Source of the DNA: Stenocarpella maydis
Taxonomy: Eukaryota; Ascomycota; Sordariomycetes; Diaporthales; Diaporthaceae
Length of the DNA: 64,000 nt
Direction: 5' to 3'
Assembly: GCA_002270565.1 (NCBI GenBank)
Contig: NQMI01000040.1
Span: 30,506 to 94,505 of the forward strand
Both the position numbers and the translations under genes were made by a program. The notes under the pieces are model-generated. The model was not told where the DNA came from and did no database searches. It saw only the letters and a list, made by a program, of their open reading frames with translations. Below, piece after piece: positions 33,364 to 44,470 of the stretch. Each line of letters starts with the position of its first letter. The first letter of the stretch is position 1.

Positions 33364-36193
33364 GGTGGCGATGTATGTTTCTGTGGGTGTTTGATGTTTG
33401 TGGATAGTTTGAGCTTTGGATAGACGAGATCAGATTGCGCGGTGAAGAGAATGTCGTGTCAAACGAATTATCGACGTTTTCTAAACGTGGTTATGAAAGA
33501 GGGAGAAAAGCTAGATACTCCTAGAAACGCGTGAGTGCTGATGAAAAAACACTATAGACTAGGTAGAAGATGGGGCGGCCGAGGCAAGTTATATATGTCG
33601 TCGAGAACGCCTCTGTACTACACCATGGATCAGAGGTCATTTAGCCGGGTGTATTTCACCCAGACCGTAGGTGGCTTGATCTACCAGGAATTTATTTGCA
33701 TATTAATTTAGATTGACGATTGCCACCGTGCGGTTAATCGAACCGTGGGCCACGACCCAAGAACGATTCCGCCGCCCGCCTTGAGTAAAACAGGGGATGA
33801 AGGGGGGTGGGTGCGGACTTTTCTCCACCGTGAATAATTAATACATACATCTGGCGTGATCTGGACCAAGTTGTTGCCAATGGCCGAGGCGCACAGTATC
33901 CCCCCAGTATCCCATCGCGCCATGTGATATGTCCTTGATGGCTTAGGGGAGGGCGTTGCAAGGTGACTTGGGAGAATGGCGTAGCGGCCCGCGATTGATT
34001 AATACATGGTGCGAGTATAAGCCGTCGTCCCTGTCCATGACTACACCTTTGCAGGCATCCCAAATCTTAAATCGCGTTGTACATCTTTTTTTTTATCTGG
34101 CAATTCTGGACACACCAGGGCACGTTTTGCCCAATCTGTTAGCAATAGCGAGTTCGCCAAGTCAGAATTTGACGTATGGGATGCTTGCAGAGGTGTATCG
34201 AGACCAGGCTGGCCAAGACCGGCATGAAACATCGACTAGGCCCCCAAGTCCGTCGCTAGCATTGGCTGGCGCCGGAAAACACGCAGGCTAAAGGGAGTGG
34301 TTGGGTTCCATGGCTGAAAATCCGTCCTTCTGCCATGGCTCAGACCACCGGGATCGACAGAGCGACGCGTTCGTCCCAAGCCTTGGGTGGTGTGCGACAT
34401 ATCCTCGCCAGATTATTGGAGGACCGGTGCTACCCACGGGTCCGCCCAGAGCCTCCGTGACAGGCTGACGGCTCATCACATCCTCATAGCCTATAAGCCA
34501 CTGCAATCACAACGCGGCGCTGACGCCAGAGCACATCATCCCAACGGGGGTTTTTTCGAACGGGCCAGGGTCGTGAGAGGCTGGTGGTGGTCTTGGGCCA
34601 TTGGGACTTCTATTGTTCGCATATTGTGTCCCTGCCGTCGACTGCCCCCAAGTGACTGGTCAGTACCTAGGTACTTGCTTCGAGGCCAATGTTGTTGAAA
34701 TAAGTCTCGCGAACTTTGAGTCGAGTCATGCGTGGCTTGGCGATGAAACATACATATTGAGGCGTAACTACTAGCCCTACGGGTTGGATAGAGATGGCGG
34801 GCGGCCATGTGTTTCGGCTGTGCACAAGTAAGCTTCCCAGTGGTCATTTAGGTGAGGTATCGTATCAGGTGCAGAGCCGCGTCAGCACTGGACATGCAGC
34901 AGGGACTAGCAAAAAGGTCCGGCGCATTTTGCCTAACGACTGATTGTGAGTCGCGATCGACAATGCCGGCTCAGGGAGAAACGACGTCAATATAAGTGAG
35001 GGCGTATTGGAGCCTCACAACCCGGGGTCTGATAGATTGGTGTTTCATCGGTAGGGCTCCTGTGGATGGGTTTAGCCACATTTAGGATAATGGCAGACGT
35101 GCCGAGGATCGCACCACTCGGGTCTGACAGAGCTACACTACACGTGTACAGGCCAGACCAGAGGACCCGGGACGAGCACCGATCGTCAGGGGCCGCTGCT
35201 TGGCTGCTTGGCCAAGGCTTGACGGCTGGTCGCCTACCCAACCCATTTTGGGCTGCGACCCAGGATCTCAGGGCCCAAGGGGTGCCTCGGCCGTGTTTTC
35301 TGTAAGCGTCTCATCGGAATGTGGAGTGATACCGGAGCTGCACATAAATAACTAAAGAAGCGGAGTGTTAGTGGCTTGCAGCCTTTCGGAACTTTATGTG
35401 GTCCCGCATGGGCAATCAATCTGACAACCCGCCAGTATTTGGCCGGCTATGGTTCGCGGGAGCTGAGGACGAGATGAAAATAACCGGGAAGAGATCAATT
35501 TGGTACAGAATTGCGCCATCTGTTGGCCTTGGAAGCGAACGGCGAGTGTGAATTCGCTTTGCGTGGATCTTCACTTGCGGCAAAACTTGAATTTCGATCT
35601 CAACCCAGCCAGCTGCCTAGAAACGTTTGGTTATGGTAAAGAGTTTGTCTTCGCTATTCGAAGTGATTCCAGTGTCAGAAAAGGCCTCGATGTCCTCCTT
35701 GGCCACCATTTATTAGCTTCAATTCTCGATTGTGCCAACTATTACTGCCCAGAGATGCTCCCCTTTCATTCAGAGCGGTCATTTAGATTCCTTGCAGGAG
35801 CTCATGAGCTAAGGTGATCTTTATCAGTCTTGGTACATGTGACGTTGCTCCACCGATGATTCTTAATTACAAATTATACTTAGTTACATATATAAAATGA
35901 ACTCAACCACACCAGAAAATTAAGACTACAGTAGCGCTCACGTAAATACATTTAGATGTACTGAAGAAGAAGAAGAAGAAAGAAGAAGAAAAAACTCCAG
36001 TCTGGGAGGACAACACTGTTTTCTGATTCTTCCGAGTTGTCGCAAGTAATCAAACAATAACAAGCCCGAGCAGGCAGGCATGTGAAGATATGTACACTGT
36101 CTCGCATTCTTGCTATGCGGCCCTCAATAGACTGAGATCAGCCCTGTTGAGCTACCATGGCAACCGCCCATTCCTGACGGCCTTACTCGTGAC
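33364..36193. other. Long intergenic region without supported gene
   Basis: About 2.8 kb. It holds an AGTACCTAGGTACT palindrome at 34,662-34,675 and an AGA-rich microsatellite at about 35,963-35,995. Several 60-110 codon frames (for example 35,500-35,817 plus) lack any recognisable feature. Confidence 0.5.
35963..35995. repeat. AAG/AGA microsatellite
   Basis: GAAGAAGAAGAAGAAGAAAG-type run followed by an A tract. Confidence 0.8.
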
Positions 36194-38504
36194 CTAGGCC
36201 TCAGACTCCTTCATATACTCCATCACCATCTCCAAAGGCCTTCGCGACCTCGCACCCCTCCCTGACCCCCCTGCAATACTTGTACCAGAAAGGTTCGGCG
36301 TTTGTGGGGCCGGGACCGGCTGAATAAGAAGCAGAGGCCGCTCCTTCTGCCTATGGCGATCTGTAGGTGGTTTGAGGTGCACGGTATGGTACCTAACCAA
36401 CATCCTCCTGGGTGGGTAAACTTCCCGGTGAACTTCCCGATGACTCGCTGTCCAATGCAGCTGCACCATGCAGCTCTGATTGGTGCAAGTCACATCCTCA
36501 TCATCCTCATCATTCAACCCATTGACGCAAGTCGTCGTCAAAACATCCGAGACAGCCTCGGAGCCAGAATCAGGGTCACTCTGAGCGTCACCAACGTCAC
36601 CTGCTCGGGGCCGCGACGGAGACAGCGGGGACGGAGTCCGGCTGCGCCCTGCTCACGGAGACGGACGTGGAGTCTGGTGGTCTCGTGGTTTGTCCCGACT
36701 ATGAAGGCACGGAAGCCTGTGAAATCGCTGGTGAGATGCTCGAGGCTGTCCCCTCGCATGAGCGCACATGTACCGGGCGTATATCTGGCTTTGGCGCCGA
36801 GTTGAGGGAGACACAGGTCTTCGCCTGAAAACTAACCGAGGTCCGAAAGTCAGCCAAGAAACTCAGCTACGAGATGATTGGCCTGGCCATGGGAAAGAGG
36901 AGAGATACCTTTGTAACCGCCAAGCGTCACAAGACTGGCAAACCCACCTTTCATGTCGCTCGTGTCCCGGTGTCGCTGTGTGTAGGGATTGATCCCTACG
37001 GCGAACAGACTCAACAAGTCCCGATCACCAGTTAAGATCTTCACAGGATTGGGCAGCTTCTTGAAGATGCCACAGAATTCCTGGTAGTGTTCACCGTCGA
37101 GCCGTTCCATCATAAAACGGATGATATTGGCAGCCTTGCCAAAAACATAAGAGTACAGTTGTGGGAATAGTGTCTCACTGTTCCCTTGACCAAGTGACGG
37201 GGAGAACTTGGAATCCTGGGTTATGCAGATTCGTCTGCCATCCCATGTGGCCTGGCATTGCATAGGTGCCATAGTGCACCACTGCCTTCTTGGCTTTGGG
37301 CAACTCTGCAACGGTGGCTTTCTCTACATCCAGCTTGGCGTGGATCTTGCGAATATAGTGATCGATTAAGTGTCTCTTGGACTCTGGGGCCGGCAGTGGT
37401 GTGTAGAAAGACCACATATCCAGTGCTCGTGCCAGGAGTTCGGCCACTTCCTGGCCGAATAGAACCTGTGTCAACCCCACGAAGTTGAGAAGACCAGCTT
37501 CTTGTTGCGGTCCAGGACAGTGAAGATATCCTCCTCCACCATATTCCAAACCTTCGAGATGCCAACTTGATCTCGCGCGTAACGGCGAAACATGTCGGGA
37601 TCGCGGTGGCCCAAATTCCAGGAATGTGGCCACTTTTGTTGTAGTTTGGTCATGATAGGAGCCAAGCCACTGTTTGGGCTGGATGACGTGGCTCTTGTAG
37701 ACTTTCAAATGCTCTGTCATCCTTCAAATCAGTACTCTCCATCGGCGTCAGCGCGCAAGCGTGTTAGGAACTCGGCCTGATCTTTGGGATCAGATGGCCA
37801 CTGCCTATCCTCCTCCTCGGGGATCTGCGCCATGACATATTGCTGTGTAGTCATGGTCAGGGAATCCTCCTGGAAAATCTCGTCCAAGTGTTCTTGGACC
37901 TCTCTGTATCTCCTAGGCCCTTCCAAACCTGCCAGGCATGAGCCCGCTCGTCTTGCTCTCGGTCTTTGGCATGGACCACTCGCACGCTGAAGCCTCCGGT
38001 CTTGAAGATAAACACCAACTCATTTGCATCGTCGCTCAATTTGGTGTACTTCTTATCATCAGAGAACCGTATGGCGAGAGTATCGCAGCTCACTCTTCGC
38101 ACTGCTTCAAAAACAGCCGCGAATTTTCGGACTTGTTCGCTGTGTTGAATCTGCTGCATGTCAAGTTGGTCGAATATGCCAGACAGGACCTCGAACTTTC
38201 AAGCTGTTAGAATTAAAGCTCTATAGGTTTGCAATTTGAGGAGCCACCTCACCATTCCCACATCTCGAGGATGGCCCACGTTGCCAGCCCAAGCTGGATA
38301 CACGCCGAACGGGTCTCCTTCGATATGCGTCTCGCGCTTTCCCAGTCTGACGAGATTTACCCGGTTTTTCTCATCCTCGCTCAGCTCTTTGATAGTCTTG
38401 ATGGACTTGGTACGCTTGTCAAAGCTGTTCTTCCGACCAAGGAGCCGCTCGACCGTCTCTTCCTCAGTGTCAGATGACAGTGCTTCGGCACGGCACGACG
38501 GCAT
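36194..38504 (-). pseudogene. Broken TET/JBP-like 2OG-Fe(II) dioxygenase gene
   Basis: Minus-strand pieces, in order: an N-terminal exon with MPSCRAEALSS (38,504 to about 38,255); a second piece reading F-E-V-L-S-G-I-F-D-Q-L-D-M after a plausible GTGAGG intron; then segments in changing frames through L-G-H-R-D-P-D-M-F, L-A-R-A-L-D-M-W-S-F, H-Y-G-T-Y-A-M-P-G-H; and a catalytic part with I-L-T-G-D-R-D-L-L-S-L-F-A-V-G-I-N, T-Q-R-H-R-D-T-S-D (H-x-D iron site at about 36,965), G-G-Y-K, an intron, G-E-D-L-C-L-P-Q-L-G, L-E-H-L-T-S-D and V-G-T-N-H-E. This order is what I know from fungal TET/JBP-family oxygenases, some of which travel with KDZ transposons. At least four frameshifts (near 37,920, 37,730, 37,650, 37,490 and 37,220) cannot all be introns, so the gene is dead or badly assembled. 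The final 36,194-36,541 frame may be its C-terminus. No KDZ transposase is nearby. Confidence 0.65.
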
Positions 38505-39537
38505 GGTGAGTTGATGAAAAGAGAGTGTTACAAGTTCCGGGCTGGTTGCCTTGGAAAATGAGAGCCGGAGAGCGGATCAAACGATTGCTACCTTGGAGAT
38601 GTGAGCAGCAGAGCGAGTTATGAGGTAAAGGGTTAAATAAGGTTCTGTTTGCTACAGACTAAGCCGATGTATGTGTGTGTGGTGTGTGTGTGTCTGTGTT
38701 ATAGGGGTGAGAAGCTAGAGGCGTGTAACAAACGACAAACGAAACAGTAGGTAATCCCTAGTGATTGCTTTGCCTCTAACAGAATATAGATATAGATAGC
38801 TTTTTGCTATCTATCCATAAGAGTATAAAGAAAATGTAAAATGTGTTCATCGCTGACATCCACTCTCACAACAACTACCCTATCCCACTAACTACAAACA
38901 CTCATAACACCCACTCCAAGAAATCAATCCTGGGCAGATGAGTATGTGAATTGGGCTCATTCATAGTCTTTAATTTTCTAATGGTATGAAATTTATTAGA
39001 GTTGTACCCTTCGTCTTTGTGACTGCGCATAGCTCGTTTTGTATTGTGATATGATGCGCGCTGGTGATCTCAGCCAACGGCCAGGTGCCCAGGTGCTTTG
39101 GCGTTCACGCAAGAACGATGATGCAGATTTATGGATGTGTCTCTGTATCAAGCGAGAACAAGTTCAGGCTTATGCACTCTGCACACGCTCTCTGCTCGTA
39201 AGTACCAACGTAACAGCCACCGTGACCAAGTAAGTAACGGCGGGGTTGCTCAGCTCCAGCTCCAGGCAACATTTTCGTTTGCATGTTGAACTTACAAGTT
39301 GCCATGGTGCGTGAATTTTATTTGCAATTCAATTTCACTTGACCATCCAGCCTAAAAGCATCCTGACGAGTCTTTGTAGCCCAGAGTCCAGGAATCGGTC
39401 GGCTTCTTCCGTTTCCCCCTTTTTTGCTCGGTATGATATAGTTGTGTGTTGCCTTAACCTCCCGCTTTCTGCAAAGTACCTAGGTAACTTGCTTCCCCAA
39501 AACGCCAGTCGGGACTAGTAGAGTTGGGAAGTCCTCT
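38505..39537. other. Intergenic
   Basis: No gene is visible. It contains a GT-rich microsatellite at about 38,671-38,700. Near 39,475, an AAGTACCTAGGTAACTT near-palindrome lies just upstream of the CDC123-like frame. Confidence 0.5.
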
Positions 39538-40521
39538 TTGGCCACACTCTTCGACAGGCGAGAACAGCTCTCGGGCTTAGCTAGACTCGCCCAGCTGCGA
39601 GCAATAACTACCTTGGCGACGAAATGCCAATTTGTGAAGGTCCCAGACACCACCGTCAAACACGATATAGACACCAACGTCCGGTCCCAGCACTTCAGCA
39701 CAGCCTTCCATACAGCAGAGGAAGCACCAGGTTTAGAGACGCCCTCCGAGGCCCCGTATTCATTCAAGCGATGGCTGCCCGTGATCCTCGGGAGCCGAAA
39801 ACTTCCCTCTTCTGCTCTCCAGGTGGCGCAATTGACAATGTCCCAGACACGCCTTCTCATCCGAGCGTGCGACGGGCCGATACCAAATGGATCCATCAAC
39901 CTCACTTTTGCCGAGGACGTCGAGGACGTCATCGAGCCAGCCTTCTCGTCGCTGGTGTTCCCGGCCGCGGGGCTCTTCATGATGCTGGATGCGTGCTTGC
40001 CGAAGGACGGCGCCCAGGTGGCGGCTGGCCAGGTGGCTGTTCGCAGCGTCAAGGACGCCGTATTGCGGCTTGTCACTAGCTTGAGGTGTCGGAATGCGCC
40101 TGTGAAGGCCCTGGAGGGAGTCGAGAAGGGCTCCGAGGGTGGGAATGACAAGCCGGGAGCGGAGATATATTTTCTTCCCTTCAACCAGAGAATGCGAAGT
40201 GAGAGGGAGTATCGAGCCTTCTGCCCACCGGCAGGACAGACTATCACGGGAATCAGCCGGTACCGCTGGCATGAGCAGCGAGTGTTCAGTAACCAGTCCG
40301 ACAAGGGAAAGCGGGAGGTGGTGGAGAGGGTCGTTGCAGGGGCGAGGGAGCTGCACAAGGCGATCTGTGCTGGCATCGACAGACGCCAGCAGATGGATGA
40401 ATTGTTACTGAGACATGGTTTCTCGTTTGACGTGTTCTACGACGAAGAGCACAACACGTGCGAGCTGGTCGAGTTGAACGTGTTTGGAATCCGGAGCGGC
40501 TGCGGATCTTGTCTATTCTAG
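39538..40521 (+). CDS. CDC123/D123-like ATP-grasp protein, possibly truncated
   Basis: The frame resembles the D123/CDC123 family, which assists assembly of translation factor eIF2. It has Y-S-F-K-R-W-L near the N-terminus (aromatic-Trp region), G-L-F-M-M-L-D-A-C-L-P-K-D-G (family S-P-K-D-like), S-E-R-E-Y-R-A-F-C-P-P (E-x-R-x-F), I-T-G-I-S-R-Y-R-W-H, L-L-L-R-H-G-F-S-F-D-V-F-Y-D and L-V-E-L-N-V-F-G. It diverges enough to be a fungal paralogue rather than Cdc123 itself. The start is unresolved. No ATG lies upstream of 39,838 in this frame, and that Met would cut off part of the conserved region, so an upstream exon is likely. The frame ends in TAG within S-C-L-F-stop-W. Relatives continue L-F-x-W, and here the same frame goes on for another 20 codons to a TGA at 40,584. 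Confidence 0.55.
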   Translation: MATLFDRREQLSGLARLAQLRAITTLATKCQFVKVPDTTVKHDIDTNVRSQHFSTAFHTAEEAPGLETPSEAPYSFKRWLPVILGSRKLPSSALQVAQLTMSQTRLLIRACDGPIPNGSINLTFAEDVEDVIEPAFSSLVFPAAGLFMMLDACLPKDGAQVAAGQVAVRSVKDAVLRLVTSLRCRNAPVKALEGVEKGSEGGNDKPGAEIYFLPFNQRMRSEREYRAFCPPAGQTITGISRYRWHEQRVFSNQSDKGKREVVERVVAGARELHKAICAGIDRRQQMDELLLRHGFSFDVFYDEEHNTCELVELNVFGIRSGCGSCLF

Positions 40522-40708
40522 TGGGTCGACGATAGAGCGCAGCTGTACGGGGAGGGATTACTAGAACGGAGACTTGAGTTCTGAGTCACGACGTAAAAGA
40601 CGGGTTCTTCCCCTTACTATAACACAGTCATTGGTGGTATTTCCTTTTGGCTCTCAGTGAGGGACTTTTCAATAGAGCACCCAATATATTGGATTGCAGG
40701 GCATAAAT

Positions 40709-43597
40709 TTACTTCCTCGCCTTGGGCATCTTCTTGTCCTCTATCGCATCAATCTCGTGCTTCTTGTAGAAATGAGGAGCCAGCTCTCTTAACCAGCCTA
40801 CTTCGATTGGTAGGCAGCTCCTCATATACTCCTTGCTCGTCTGAACCAGTTCGTGGTAGATGACCGTCTTGGGAGGCGGGTGCAGCTCCTTCAGCACACT
40901 GCTCGGGTGGACCCATACAGTCGAGTTGTTCTTCATTGTCCTGTATCCATCACCCCTTCTGTCCATACGCGTTGCGTTGCTGAAGAAGCCCGCTGTAAGC
41001 GCTCGTTGTATGGCACGGATGTTGTTGGCTCCGCAGCTGGAGAGCTGCACCTCGACACGGTCACACAACTTGGCAAGCTGATCGCGAACATCCCGCGCAC
41101 GAGTCAAGCTCCTTTGCTGCAAGAAGTTTTCTCTCGACCAGATAGGACTGAAGTCGCTCTCGACCCATTGGTTCCAAATATTGAGCAACGTCAAGTGGTC
41201 CCCGCCTTCCTTGACTGTAAACCTTCTGCGTGCCGAGTCCGCATGGATCTTTTTGTCCTTGGGTCGAAAGAACAATGCTGATGCCTCGTCGAGCATGGCG
41301 ACAATGCTCAGGACCTCCTCGACTGCACCCTCCTTGTCGGCTGCTATAACAGCTTTGGCAACTTCGGGAGCGGTTGGGAACTCGGCCATCTGTCGACCAA
41401 GGCGAGTCATCTCACCCTTGTGGTTGAGAGCTTGAAGGGCGTAGAGATTATCGAGAGCAGAAATGAGGGCTTCTGTGGGCGGCGGGTCGATGAAATCGAA
41501 GTCGAGAAGTTTTTCGATGCCGAGGGACTTGAGCTGCAAGACGACGCTGTTGAGGTTGGTCCGCTGGATCTCAGGCGTAGGTGACTCATCCATTTCGTTC
41601 ATGTACGAAAATTTGGTGTACAGCCGGAAACATTTACCTGGCCCTACACGGCCGGCGCGCCCACTCCTCTGGTTCGCAGCCGCTCTGGAGCATGGCACGA
41701 CATTCAGAGAAGACATTCGAGTGGCAGGGTTGTAATAATTCTGCTTCTCGTATCCCGTGTCTATAACATAAACAATGTTGTCGATAGTTAGAGATGTCTC
41801 CGCAATGTTCGTAGCCAAGACAAGCTTGCGTGCGTTATCCGGGGTAGGCTCGAAGATCTTGGCCTGGAGCTCGCTCGGCAGGTTGGCATAGATTGGACAA
41901 ATGATCAACTCCTTGATACGGCTCCCCAGTTTCTTCGCGATATCGCTGATTTGCTGCTCGGCCGCGTCAATCTCGTCTTGACCGGTAAGGAACACCAGGA
42001 TGTCACCCCTCCCTTGAGTGGTATGGATTTGGAAGACGGTTGAAATCATTGCTGCAACATAGTTGCTTTCTGGCTGGGGGGTGTAGTAGATGTCGACAGG
42101 ATATCTTCGCCCAGGAATGTTGAAGATGGGCGCATCGTCAAAATAACTGGCGAACTTGGCTGCGTTCATGGTAGCCGAGGAGATGAGCAACTTGAGATCT
42201 GGCCTCTCTCTTGCCAGGTCCTTGAGCAAGGCCAAGAGAATGTCCGTGTTGACACTTCGCTCGTGGGCCTCGTCGATCATGATTGCAGAAAAGTCGTTGA
42301 GCATGGGATCCGTCATAAAGTGTCGCAGCAGCATACCATCCGTCATGTATTCGAGGATGGTCTTGTCAGACACGTTGCTCTCGAATCGGATCGAGTAGCC
42401 CACTTCGTTTCCTAGCTTGACTCCCATCTCCTCGGCGACACGAGCAGCAACGCTCATTGCAGCAACTCTTCGCGGCTGCGTGCAACCAACTTTGGCGCCG
42501 TCTCTCACGAAGCCTCCTTCCAGAAGATACTGGGGCAGCTGGGTCGTCTTTCCACTGCCTGTTTCTCCAACCACGACGAGGATCTGATACTCTTCCAACG
42601 CAGCCAGGAATTGATCTCGGTACGAGTATATAGGGAGGGTCTTCCTCGTCTCCTGGATGGAGAGCTGCTTCTTCTCTGCGGCGTCGATCTGAGCGGCGAG
42701 ATACGCCTGTTCCTGGGTCAATCCCGGGTTGATACCGTCCAGCTTGGCCGCCTGGATCCATTGCACGTATTGGTCTTCGTCGAATAGATGCTCGTAGGAG
42801 CCGTCGTCCTCCAGCTCGGGCCTGAGAATCTGGGCCTTGGCCTTTTGGGCTTGTTCCCTCTCCCATTCCTCGTGTTCTGTGACAAACTTTTCCTGGCCGT
42901 ACTCGTCTCTCTCAACGTACCGTTTGTACAGTGCTTCCTCTTTCTTCTCTTTATCGATCTTGCCCTTCTGCGTGATGTAGTCCTCGGGCATGTAGTAGCC
43001 CTCTTTGTGATCGTCGATGCGCAGCCTCTCCTCCGCAAGACGTAGCAGCTCGCGATTCTTGCGGAACTCCTTCCTTTCTCTATCCGTCAGCCGGGGGTTC
43101 GACCGCTCCTCCTCCAGCTCGTCCGCGACCTGCTTCCTGAGCAGCGCGATCTTCTCCGTCTCTCGCTTTGCGACATAGCTCTGCCTCGAACGGATACGGA
43201 GGTCTTCGACATCGCGCAGTTCGTCCATCCTGCTCTTCGAAACCTCAGCCTTCTTGCGAGAATCGCCCCTGTCCTTCTCCCGAAGGCGCCTATCAAGGGC
43301 ATCGCGCTCCTCCCTGTCGCGCTCCACAGAATCGCGGTTGCCAGTGTCTTCTTCTTTATGGTCTTCGTCGTCGCCGTGGCTGATCTTGACGCGTTTGGAT
43401 GCAGACTCCTTGAAGTCAGCGGTCTCAGCCTCTTCCTCTTCTTCGACTGGCGACTCGTCAGCCCATCTGTCCTCATCGCGGTGGCGGCGGTGGTGACGGG
43501 ACGACCTCTTGCTCTTCTTCTCCTTCTTGTCTTTGCTGCCTCGGGGCGCTTCGGCTGGGTCATCCATAGGGATGAAGGCGTATCGTTTTGAAGCCAT
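40709..43597 (-). CDS. PRP2: DEAH-box pre-mRNA splicing helicase Prp2/Cdc28 (DHX16)
   Basis: A 962-aa intronless protein. Prp2 drives the ATP-dependent step that activates the spliceosome before the first transesterification. I use the Met that begins MASKRYAFIPMDD. A longer frame adds 22 residues without family resemblance. Residues 1-330 are charged and partly coiled, with KKEKKSKR and R-E-R-E-E-R-D repeats. The helicase core carries GETGSGKTTQ (motif I, about residue 345), TQPRRVAAMS (Ia), DEAH (about 440), SAT (about 473), L-V-L-A-T-N-I-A-E-T-S-L-T, and QRSGRAGR (motif VI, about 645). The winged-helix/ratchet and OB-fold regions follow, ending with H-E-L-V-Q-T-S-K-E-Y-M-R. The full set of motifs and the length make this confident. 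Assignment to Prp2 rather than Prp16/22/43 rests on the N-terminal M-P-E-D-Y-I-T-Q-K-G-K-I-D region and L-P-I-Y-S-Y-R. Confidence 0.92.
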   Translation of the reverse strand: MASKRYAFIPMDDPAEAPRGSKDKKEKKSKRSSRHHRRHRDEDRWADESPVEEEEEAETADFKESASKRVKISHGDDEDHKEEDTGNRDSVERDREERDALDRRLREKDRGDSRKKAEVSKSRMDELRDVEDLRIRSRQSYVAKRETEKIALLRKQVADELEEERSNPRLTDRERKEFRKNRELLRLAEERLRIDDHKEGYYMPEDYITQKGKIDKEKKEEALYKRYVERDEYGQEKFVTEHEEWEREQAQKAKAQILRPELEDDGSYEHLFDEDQYVQWIQAAKLDGINPGLTQEQAYLAAQIDAAEKKQLSIQETRKTLPIYSYRDQFLAALEEYQILVVVGETGSGKTTQLPQYLLEGGFVRDGAKVGCTQPRRVAAMSVAARVAEEMGVKLGNEVGYSIRFESNVSDKTILEYMTDGMLLRHFMTDPMLNDFSAIMIDEAHERSVNTDILLALLKDLARERPDLKLLISSATMNAAKFASYFDDAPIFNIPGRRYPVDIYYTPQPESNYVAAMISTVFQIHTTQGRGDILVFLTGQDEIDAAEQQISDIAKKLGSRIKELIICPIYANLPSELQAKIFEPTPDNARKLVLATNIAETSLTIDNIVYVIDTGYEKQNYYNPATRMSSLNVVPCSRAAANQRSGRAGRVGPGKCFRLYTKFSYMNEMDESPTPEIQRTNLNSVVLQLKSLGIEKLLDFDFIDPPPTEALISALDNLYALQALNHKGEMTRLGRQMAEFPTAPEVAKAVIAADKEGAVEEVLSIVAMLDEASALFFRPKDKKIHADSARRRFTVKEGGDHLTLLNIWNQWVESDFSPIWSRENFLQQRSLTRARDVRDQLAKLCDRVEVQLSSCGANNIRAIQRALTAGFFSNATRMDRRGDGYRTMKNNSTVWVHPSSVLKELHPPPKTVIYHELVQTSKEYMRSCLPIEVGWLRELAPHFYKKHEIDAIEDKKMPKARK

Positions 43598-44470
43598 GAT
43601 GCCCGGGGTGCGAAGCTCGCTCGACGGAGTACGCTGTGGTGGGTGCTTATGCAACGGCGCCAACCGCTTGCGTCTGGCGTGTCACCTCACTTTCAAAAAG
43701 GAGAGGTTTCAGTATAAGGCGGCTTCACAGACGGCCTCACCTATGGCTTGGTGGTCCTGGTTGACGGCAGTTGAAGGGTACATCTGTACGATACCCAAGC
43801 AGGGGAAGTGGGACGTTGCAGGCCGTCCGAGTAAATTATAGTGGGGCAGGCTGAGAAGACTGGTTGCTCGTGGCAGAGGCAGCACGTTCCTGTACTTAGG
43901 TACTTAAGTTACACAGGTACTCCGTACTCCGTAGATGGGCCTAGCCTTGGAGTGAGTACCTGAGCAGCTCTTGGGGAAGGCAAGCTGGATGCACCTCAAG
44001 GCAAGACAAGAAATAAGTGGGATTCTATGGTGATCTCCCATGAATTCCAATTACATTTCACTATTCACCTAGGACTGATCACTTGTCCCCATAGGCAGTC
44101 ACCAGGAGAAGTACTGCCAGGGCTCCTTATCTGTTAAGGGGGAACTAACTCCGATCGCCCATCAAGGCGGCCTGCCGAGGTCTTCACTATCAGTAGACTT
44201 CTTATCCTGGCCCCTGCATGCCAGACTTACATCCATCTTTTTAACACGCTGGTGTTTTCCAACCGTGTAAATCGGGCTGCGGACTGTTGGAAATAAGAAC
44301 ACCTTTCTCGGCCATTTCTGTCGTGTCCCTTGACCCGACCCGACTCGACTTACCCATCGTCGCTCCTTGGAACTTCAGCTTCTCTTAGGCAGGACTTTCT
44401 CCTCGTATGCTGCTTCAACTCTTTTTAGAGAAGATTGCTATTATTTAGCTAGAGAGGGACCAGAGCCGAG
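43598..44470. other. Divergent promoter region of PRP2 and SCJ1
   Basis: An 870-bp gap between head-to-head genes. It contains a GTACTTAGGTACTTAAGT motif and a double TACTCCGTACTCCGTA near 43,918-43,935, plus pyrimidine-rich DNA before the SCJ1 start. No extra gene is supported. Confidence 0.5.

Noticed and set aside
35500..35817. 105-codon plus-strand frame
   Set aside because: Isolated and without recognisable features. It could be a relic but is unsupported.
36194..38504. Functional multi-intron dioxygenase gene
   Set aside because: One intron (36,829-36,912) and possibly another near 38,200 splice well, but several other frame changes fall within conserved segments with no donor/acceptor pair.
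39480..40376. 298-codon minus-strand frame
   Set aside because: Mirror of the CDC123-like gene, with no family resemblance.
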